NCBI GenBank assembly: GCA_009602735.1
Contig: WELA01006152.1
Coordinates: 1 to 47,050 of the forward strand
Direction: 5' to 3'
DNA: 47,050 nucleotides
Source of the DNA: Mesotaenium endlicherianum
Taxonomy: Eukaryota; Streptophyta; Zygnematophyceae; Zygnematales; Mesotaeniaceae
The position numbers were made by a program, and so were the translations under genes. The notes below the pieces were generated by a model, which was given only the letters and a program-made list of their open reading frames with translations, had not been told where the DNA came from and ran no database searches. Every line of letters starts with the position of its first letter. Positions within the stretch are counted from its first letter, which is position 1. Below are positions 41,312 through 47,050 of this stretch, piece by piece.

Positions 41312-42421
41312 ATGAAAAAAGCTTTAATAACAGGAATTACAGGGCAAGACGGAGCTTATTTGACTGAGCTTTTATTGAAAAAAGGATATGAAGTGCATGG
41401 TATTAAGCGGAGAAGTTCACTTTTCAATACAGGAAGAATTGACCCGTTCTATGAAGATCCACATGTGCCACATAAACATTTGATCCTGCATTATGGCGAT
41501 CTTACAGATTCAACGAACCTGATTCGTATAATTCAGGAAGTTCAACCAGATGAAATTTATAACCTGGCGGCCATGAGCCACGTGCATGTAAGCTTCGAAA
41601 CACCTGAATATACTGCTAATGCCGATGGTATAGGCACTTTACGCATATTGGAAGCTGTTCGGTTGTTAGGGTTGGTTAAGAAAACGAAAGTGTACCAAGC
41701 GTCAACTTCTGAACTATATGGTTTGGTACAAGCTGTTCCACAAAGTGAAACAACTCCTTTTTATCCACGGTCTCCTTATGCAGTGGCTAAATTGTATGCG
41801 TATTGGATTACAGTGAATTACCGGGAAGCATATGGCATGTTTGCCTGCAATGGAATTTTATTCAATCATGAGTCTCCGTTACGCGGCGAAACTTTTGTAA
41901 CTCGTAAAATTACCCGTGCTGTTGCCAAAATAGCACTGGGTTTGCAGGATACTTTATACCTGGGTAATCTCGATGCCCAGCGCGATTGGGGGCATGCTAA
42001 AGATTATGTAGAGGGCATGTGGCGCATATTGCAACACGATCAACCAGAAGATTTTGTGCTGGCAACAGGTATTACCACCCGCATCCGCGATTTTGTAGGC
42101 ATGGCATTTGCAGAAGTGGGCGTGGAGCTTTCATTTGAAGGAAAAGCGGAAAATGAAATAGCCAAAGTAGTGGCATGTAAGGGTAAGTACAAAATACCTG
42201 TCGGACAAACCGTAGTAAAAGTAGACCCCCGTTATTACCGTCCAACAGAAGTAGATCTTTTAATAGGAGATGCTTCTAAAGCAAAAGAAAAACTAGGTTG
42301 GCAACCCCAATACACATTGGCAGAAATGGTTAAAGAAATGGTAGCCAGCGATATCAAATTATTCGAAAAAGACCAGCTATTAAAGAATAGAGGTTTTGAT
42401 ATAAAAAACGAGTTTGAGTAA
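41312..42421 (+). CDS. gmd: GDP-mannose 4,6-dehydratase
   Basis: With ATG at 41312 the product has 369 residues, the usual Gmd size. It has [15 protein letters not shown] for NADP binding, [12 protein letters not shown], the catalytic YxxxK in [11 protein letters not shown] and [17 protein letters not shown]. It converts GDP-mannose to GDP-4-keto-6-deoxymannose in the cytoplasm. TTG at 41294 would add six residues and overlap the regulator gene. The fcl gene starts on the next base after its stop, so the two steps of GDP-fucose synthesis are encoded back to back. Confidence 0.95.
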   Translation: MKKALITGITGQDGAYLTELLLKKGYEVHGIKRRSSLFNTGRIDPFYEDPHVPHKHLILHYGDLTDSTNLIRIIQEVQPDEIYNLAAMSHVHVSFETPEYTANADGIGTLRILEAVRLLGLVKKTKVYQASTSELYGLVQAVPQSETTPFYPRSPYAVAKLYAYWITVNYREAYGMFACNGILFNHESPLRGETFVTRKITRAVAKIALGLQDTLYLGNLDAQRDWGHAKDYVEGMWRILQHDQPEDFVLATGITTRIRDFVGMAFAEVGVELSFEGKAENEIAKVVACKGKYKIPVGQTVVKVDPRYYRPTEVDLLIGDASKAKEKLGWQPQYTLAEMVKEMVASDIKLFEKDQLLKNRGFDIKNEFE

Positions 42422-43357
42422 GTGGAAAAAAGCGCGAAAATATACATAGCTGGCCACCGCGGAATGGTAGGCAGTGCCATTGTAAGAAAATTGGAAGCTG
42501 AGGGCTATAATAATCTCTTATTGCGAACTTCCAAGGAACTGGACTTACGCAACCAGCAGGCAGTAAATGAATTTTTTGCCAAAGAAAAACCCGATTATGT
42601 TTTCCTTGCTGCTGCTAAAGTGGGGGGCATTGTAGCCAATAATACTTACCGTGCCGAATTCATTTATGAGAACCTGATGATCGAAAGCAATGTAATCCAT
42701 GCGGCGTATGTGAGCAAAGTTATCAAGCTACTGTTTCTGGGTTCTTCCTGTATCTATCCAAAGCTTGCCCCCCAACCATTAAAAGAAGATACTATATTGT
42801 CGGGGTATTTGGAGCCAACAAACCAACCTTATGCTATTGCCAAAATAGCAGGTATTGAATTGTGCGATGCGTACAGGGCTCAATATGGATGTAATTTCAT
42901 TTCAGCCATGCCTACTAACCTGTACGGCCCGAACGACAATTACGATCTGGAAAAATCTCATGTGTTACCTGCTTTATTACGTAAATTCATTACCGCAAAA
43001 AAGAACAATGACCCTCAAGTGGTGTTATGGGGTACCGGCAGCCCCAAGCGAGAGTTTTTATATGTAGATGACCTGGCCGATGCCTGTCTTTTTTTAATGG
43101 AACAATATAACGAAGCGGGGTTGGTGAATATTGGTATAGGAGATGATCTGACCATTAAAGACCTGGCAGAACTTGTTAAAAAGATAATAGGGTACCAAGG
43201 AAACATTGTTTGGGATACTACTAAACCCGACGGTACACCGCGGAAATTGATGGATGTAGGTAAGTTAAAGCAACTGGGTTGGGAAGCAAAAATCACATTA
43301 GCAAATGGTATTACGAAAGTATATGAACAAGTAAAAGATTTCGATTGGGAATCATAA
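42422..43357 (+). CDS. fcl: GDP-L-fucose synthase
   Basis: The 311-residue product starts at GTG, directly after the gmd stop. It has the Rossmann motif [32 protein letters not shown], the catalytic YxxxK in [10 protein letters not shown] and the substrate region [16 protein letters not shown]. It epimerises and reduces the Gmd product to GDP-L-fucose. Together with gmd it provides fucose for an extracellular polysaccharide. No glycosyltransferases are seen in this window. Confidence 0.94.
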   Translation: MEKSAKIYIAGHRGMVGSAIVRKLEAEGYNNLLLRTSKELDLRNQQAVNEFFAKEKPDYVFLAAAKVGGIVANNTYRAEFIYENLMIESNVIHAAYVSKVIKLLFLGSSCIYPKLAPQPLKEDTILSGYLEPTNQPYAIAKIAGIELCDAYRAQYGCNFISAMPTNLYGPNDNYDLEKSHVLPALLRKFITAKKNNDPQVVLWGTGSPKREFLYVDDLADACLFLMEQYNEAGLVNIGIGDDLTIKDLAELVKKIIGYQGNIVWDTTKPDGTPRKLMDVGKLKQLGWEAKITLANGITKVYEQVKDFDWES

Positions 43358-43400
43358 GTGAGAATAGAAGTTTCAGTTATTGTTAATTACAGTTAAGTAA

Positions 43401-45866
43401 ATGAAGAGAAATACTAAGTGTTTTTACAGGTTCTTAATGGCCCTTGTTGTGTTACTATCGGTTGGAGTGGTTCAGGCCCAGGACTTGCTAAAAGGAAAGG
43501 ATCTCAGCCAGGTTCGGGTAGACCAATTGAGCGATGCTGATATCGCTAAGCTCAAAACCCAGTTAAGCAGTTCGGGCATGAGCATTGAACAGGCAGAGCA
43601 AATGGCTATTTCTAAGGGAATGCCTCCGACAGAATTTGCTAAGCTTAAAGCTAGGGTTTCAGGAGCAGCTAATGCAGGGTCAGTAACTGGTAGGCTGAAA
43701 GCTCCCAACGCTCCATCCACAACAGCCGAAAGAATCAATAATAGCTCTGATTCTCTGACTCCTGAAAAGTACCATGTGAATCCCAAGCCCCTTATTGATT
43801 CACTGATTTTTGGTTCTGAGTTGTACACCTCAATAGCACCCAGCTTTGAACCGAATCTTAAGTTGGCAACTCCGCTGAACTACATATTAGGTCCCGATGA
43901 TCAGGTATCAGTGAATGTATATGGTGTGCAGGAATACAATGGAGACCTAGTGGTGTCTGCCGAAGGAAATATCAATATTCCCAATGTGGGCCAGGTAAAA
44001 ATAGCCGGATTAACCATTGAGGCGGCCACGCAAAAACTCAAAACCCTTATGGGTAATAGTGTGTATCCTTATCTCAGGTCGGGCGGTTCTAAATTGTCTG
44101 TTACCCTCAGCCGTATCAGGAGTATTCGCGTAACGGTTATTGGCGCCAACCGGCCGGGTAATCTCACAGTTTCTTCTTTGTCTACGGTGTTCAATGCTTT
44201 GTTTCTGAGCGGTGGTCCTTCTGCTTTTGGCAGTTTCCGGGAAATTGAACTCGTACGCAATAATAAGGTAGAGCGTACTATCGATCTGTATCGTTTTCTG
44301 TTACATGGAGACCAGTCAGACAATATAGGGTTGAAAGATAATGACGTCATCCGCATACCACCTTATAAAACAAGGGTGCAACTTCAGGGCCAGTTCAAAC
44401 GTCCGGGTATTTTTGAAGTACTGCCCAGCGAAAAGTTTTCGGACGTGATAGCCTTTGCTTCTGGGTTTACCGATACGGCTTACCAGGCTTCGGTAAAAGT
44501 GTACCAACTTAATGCAACAGAAAGGCAAGTGCATGATTTGCAATCATCGGCCTACAACAATTATTTTCCTCACACTGGGGATGTATTCATAGCCTCTAAA
44601 ATCCTCAACCGTTTTCAAAACCGTGTTAAGATCACGGGTGCTGTTTTCAGACCCGATGTGTATGAGCTGACTCCTGGCTTGGATGTAGCTTCTTTGATTA
44701 AAAGAGCTGATGGTTTAAAGGAAGATGCTTATACTGGTAGGGGACAGATACTCCGATTGGAAGATGATCTTACCCGGTCGATTGTTTCATTCGATGTGCG
44801 GAAAGCGTTGGCTGGTCAAGATAATCCTGTGTTGAAAAGAGAAGATGAAGTACTGATCAGTTCCATACAGGATCTGCGTGATTCTTTTAAAGTAACCATA
44901 CAAGGAGAAGTTCGTATTCCTGGGCAATACGATTATGTGAGCCAGTTAACTTTAAAAGATCTGATCTTGCAGGCAGGTGGTTTTACCGATGCGGCCTATA
45001 AGAACATTGAAATAGCACGCTTGATCCGCAGGGATAGTCTTGCGGCTACCGATAACCGTGCCAGTGTGGTGATCAATACAGAAATCAATGGAGATTTGAG
45101 CGGCACTTCCGCCAATATTCCTATCCAGCCTTTCGATGTGGTTACCATCCGACGTAAAGCGGGTTATATTTTACCTGAGTCTGTTACGGTAAGCGGACAA
45201 GTACAATATCCAGGTCCATATGCATTGGTAAGTAGAACAGAAAGGGTGAGTGATGTTTTGCGCCGTGCTGGGGGATACACACCCGATGCCAATCCTGCGG
45301 GCGCTTATGTGAAACGGTATAAAACAGATATCGAGAGAAAACAATCAGAAGAAACTGCTACTAAACTGCAAAAGAATGTAAAAAGTGCAGATAGCGCTAA
45401 AATACAGCAGGTTTTACAGGATATTAAAAGAGATTACGACCAGATCCCTTTAGATATGGTTGCTATTATGAAAAACCCTGGTTCAGTTGAAGATCTGATG
45501 CTGCGATCTAAAGATGAATTATACATTCCCAAATTCGATGGAGAGGTAAAAATCAGCGGTGCTGTATTAATGGCAACGCAAGTGCCTTATAAAGAAAGAA
45601 GTTCTGTAAGGGATTATATTAGTGATGCGGGTGGATACGCAGCAGATTCCTGGCGCAGAAGAACTTATATAGTATATGCCAATGGCAAAGCGGCTACTAC
45701 CAAGCATTTTTTGTTTATAAAATTTTATCCTAAAGTGTTACCGGGAAGCGAATTGGTAGTGCCCAAAAAAGCTGAGAGAAAATCATTGACTACAGGTGAA
45801 GTTATTGGCATTTCTAGTGCTCTAGCGAGTTTGGCGGGAGTGGTAATTGCCATATTGCGATTATAA
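43401..45866 (+). CDS. polysaccharide export protein with SLBB domains (Wza-like)
   Basis: The 821-residue product has a signal peptide (ALVVLLSVGVVQAQ), a helical region with SDADIAKLKTQLSSSGMSIE, a Poly_export domain beginning at YILGPDDQVSVNVYG, and several SLBB repeats (VQLQGQFKRPGIFEVLP, VKITGAVFRPDVYELTPG, VTIQGEVRIPGQYDYVS, VTVSGQVQYPGPYALVS). One C-terminal hydrophobic helix (ALASLAGVVIAIL) may be a membrane anchor. Wza-like proteins form the outer-membrane export channel for capsule or exopolysaccharide. With several extra SLBB repeats it is longer than enterobacterial Wza, as in other Bacteroidota. It follows fcl by 43 nt. Confidence 0.9.
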   Translation: MKRNTKCFYRFLMALVVLLSVGVVQAQDLLKGKDLSQVRVDQLSDADIAKLKTQLSSSGMSIEQAEQMAISKGMPPTEFAKLKARVSGAANAGSVTGRLKAPNAPSTTAERINNSSDSLTPEKYHVNPKPLIDSLIFGSELYTSIAPSFEPNLKLATPLNYILGPDDQVSVNVYGVQEYNGDLVVSAEGNINIPNVGQVKIAGLTIEAATQKLKTLMGNSVYPYLRSGGSKLSVTLSRIRSIRVTVIGANRPGNLTVSSLSTVFNALFLSGGPSAFGSFREIELVRNNKVERTIDLYRFLLHGDQSDNIGLKDNDVIRIPPYKTRVQLQGQFKRPGIFEVLPSEKFSDVIAFASGFTDTAYQASVKVYQLNATERQVHDLQSSAYNNYFPHTGDVFIASKILNRFQNRVKITGAVFRPDVYELTPGLDVASLIKRADGLKEDAYTGRGQILRLEDDLTRSIVSFDVRKALAGQDNPVLKREDEVLISSIQDLRDSFKVTIQGEVRIPGQYDYVSQLTLKDLILQAGGFTDAAYKNIEIARLIRRDSLAATDNRASVVINTEINGDLSGTSANIPIQPFDVVTIRRKAGYILPESVTVSGQVQYPGPYALVSRTERVSDVLRRAGGYTPDANPAGAYVKRYKTDIERKQSEETATKLQKNVKSADSAKIQQVLQDIKRDYDQIPLDMVAIMKNPGSVEDLMLRSKDELYIPKFDGEVKISGAVLMATQVPYKERSSVRDYISDAGGYAADSWRRRTYIVYANGKAATTKHFLFIKFYPKVLPGSELVVPKKAERKSLTTGEVIGISSALASLAGVVIAILRL

Positions 45867-45911
45867 TTGAATAAGTATTAATTGGAACAATTAAAACAAA
45901 CTGTTAGTTAT

Positions 45912-47050
45912 ATGGCTTATCTCTTTACTTCTGAAAGTGTATCTGAGGGACATCCGGATAAAGTGGCCGATCAGATATCTGATGCGTTGATCGATAATTT
46001 CCTGGCCTTTGATGTACAATCGAAAGTGGCTTGTGAAACACTGGTAACTACCGGTCAGGTAGTATTGGCCGGTGAAGTTAAATCCAAAGCTTACCTGGAT
46101 GTGCAGGAGATTGCCCGTGGTGTGATCCGTAAGATCGGTTATACCAGGAGCGAATACATGTTTGAAGCCAACAGCTGTGGTATTCTTTCCGCTATTCATG
46201 AGCAATCAGCCGATATCAACCAGGGTGTTGACCGCAAGAAGAAAGAAGAGCAGGGAGCAGGCGACCAGGGTATGATGTTTGGTTATGCTTCCAACGAAAC
46301 AGATGATTACATGCCGCTGGCGCTGGACCTGGCACACAAGATATTGATAGAGCTGGCTGCACTGCGCCGCGAGAACAAACAGATCAAATACCTGCGTCCC
46401 GATGCCAAGAGCCAGGTAACACTGGAATACGATGATAACAACAAACCCGTTCGTATCGACGCTATTGTAGTGTCTACCCAGCACGATGATTTTGATACCG
46501 AGGCCAAAATGCTGGCCAAGATCAAGGAAGACATCATCAAGATCCTGATTCCCCGAGTGAAGAATAAGTATAAGAAATACGCTAAACTCTTCAACGATAA
46601 GATCAAATACCATATCAACCCCACTGGTAAATTCGTGATCGGCGGACCACATGGCGATACCGGGGTAACCGGTCGTAAGATCATCGTAGATACCTACGGT
46701 GGTAAGGGCGCGCACGGTGGTGGCGCTTTCAGTGGTAAAGACCCCAGTAAGGTAGACCGTTCAGCGGCTTACGCTACCCGTCACATTGCCAAAAACCTGG
46801 TAGCTGCGGGTGTGGCCGATGAAGTGTTGGTACAGGTATCTTATGCTATTGGTGTGGCCCAGCCTACCAGCATCAACGTGAACACTTTCGGTACTGCCAA
46901 AGTGAAGAAAACCGATGGACAGATTGCCAAGATCGTGGAAGGTTTGTTTGATATGCGTCCTTACTTTATTGAGCAGCGCCTGAAACTGCGTAACCCTATC
47001 TACAGCGAAACCGCTGCATACGGACACATGGGCCGCAAGAGTGAAGAAGT
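45912..47050 (+). CDS. metK: S-adenosylmethionine synthetase, cut by window end
   Basis: From ATG 45912 the frame is open to the window end (379 codons). It has the methionine adenosyltransferase signatures: [20 protein letters not shown] at the start, [13 protein letters not shown], the [20 protein letters not shown] loop and [19 protein letters not shown]. It makes S-adenosylmethionine from methionine and ATP. Codon use is highly biased, as in abundant proteins. Only 45 nt separate it from the exporter gene and no riboswitch fits there; it may still have its own promoter. The 3' end is missing. Confidence 0.96.
   Translation, partial: MAYLFTSESVSEGHPDKVADQISDALIDNFLAFDVQSKVACETLVTTGQVVLAGEVKSKAYLDVQEIARGVIRKIGYTRSEYMFEANSCGILSAIHEQSADINQGVDRKKKEEQGAGDQGMMFGYASNETDDYMPLALDLAHKILIELAALRRENKQIKYLRPDAKSQVTLEYDDNNKPVRIDAIVVSTQHDDFDTEAKMLAKIKEDIIKILIPRVKNKYKKYAKLFNDKIKYHINPTGKFVIGGPHGDTGVTGRKIIVDTYGGKGAHGGGAFSGKDPSKVDRSAAYATRHIAKNLVAAGVADEVLVQVSYAIGVAQPTSINVNTFGTAKVKKTDGQIAKIVEGLFDMRPYFIEQRLKLRNPIYSETAAYGHMGRKSEE

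Noticed and set aside
45867..45911. possible SAM riboswitch before metK
   Set aside because: Only 45 nt separate metK from the upstream gene, and no SAM-I or SAM-II type helices are visible.

Overview
The window reads as a chromosomal segment of a Bacteroidota bacterium, most likely a member of the Chitinophagaceae. The reasons are a SusC/SusD pair behind an ECF sigma/FecR pair, type IX secretion genes (gldJ, porU, porV), an Oar-like TonB receptor, several near-start matches to the Bacteroidota promoter element TAnnTTTG, and sparse Shine-Dalgarno sites. No rRNA, tRNA, CRISPR array or intact transposase was seen.

Layout. 1-2406: the 3' part of an RHS/YD-repeat protein gene, two tiny ORFs and a gene-poor stretch. 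2407-9334 (minus strand): ECF sigma factor, FecR anti-sigma factor, SusC with an N-terminal STN signalling domain, and SusD, a trans-envelope regulated nutrient-uptake locus with no enzyme attached. 9619-12265: a PNPOx-fold flavoprotein, a P-type ATPase cut off after its catalytic aspartate, and a RelE/ParE-type toxin-antitoxin pair lying tail-to-tail against the break. 12394-16130: SemiSWEET sugar transporter, glucose-dehydrogenase-like SDR and a GH63-type glucosidase. 16127-18091: an MntA/HepT pair translationally coupled to the glucosidase, then a CLC antiporter of probable fluoride type. 18092-21688: repeats, a promoter with five 11-bp boxes, and a large Oar-like TonB receptor. 21857-30760: DUF983, murF, hicAB, gldJ, then divergent porU and porV. 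gldJ, porU and porV serve type IX secretion and gliding, and murF is a frequent neighbour of gldJ. 30949-36550: ispF, a GIY-YIG protein, a higBA locus with a broken toxin, a nucleotide-sugar dehydrogenase, an MNT nucleotidyltransferase cassette between inverted repeats, a three-gene zeta-toxin-like module, and an MNT gene next to the remnant of its HEPN partner. 36607-39067: three genes of unknown function. 39454-45866: polysaccharide precursor and export genes (ugd, a wHTH/NTase-like regulator, gmd, fcl, a Wza-like SLBB exporter). 45912-end: metK, cut by the window edge.

Three themes cross the window. First, seven toxin-antitoxin-like loci lie between 11.7 and 36.6 kb, and at least two are decayed with their antitoxin-side gene intact. 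Second, a stem-loop repeat (arms of 31 nt, loop of 35 nt) occurs in four intergenic places; it supplies stop codons to three neighbouring genes, and a relative sits inside the porU reading frame. Third, several start codons lie only 2-8 nt after a -7 promoter element, which suggests leaderless or near-leaderless transcripts, mostly for toxin-antitoxin genes. All assignments come from reading motifs and layout by eye; no database search was run.
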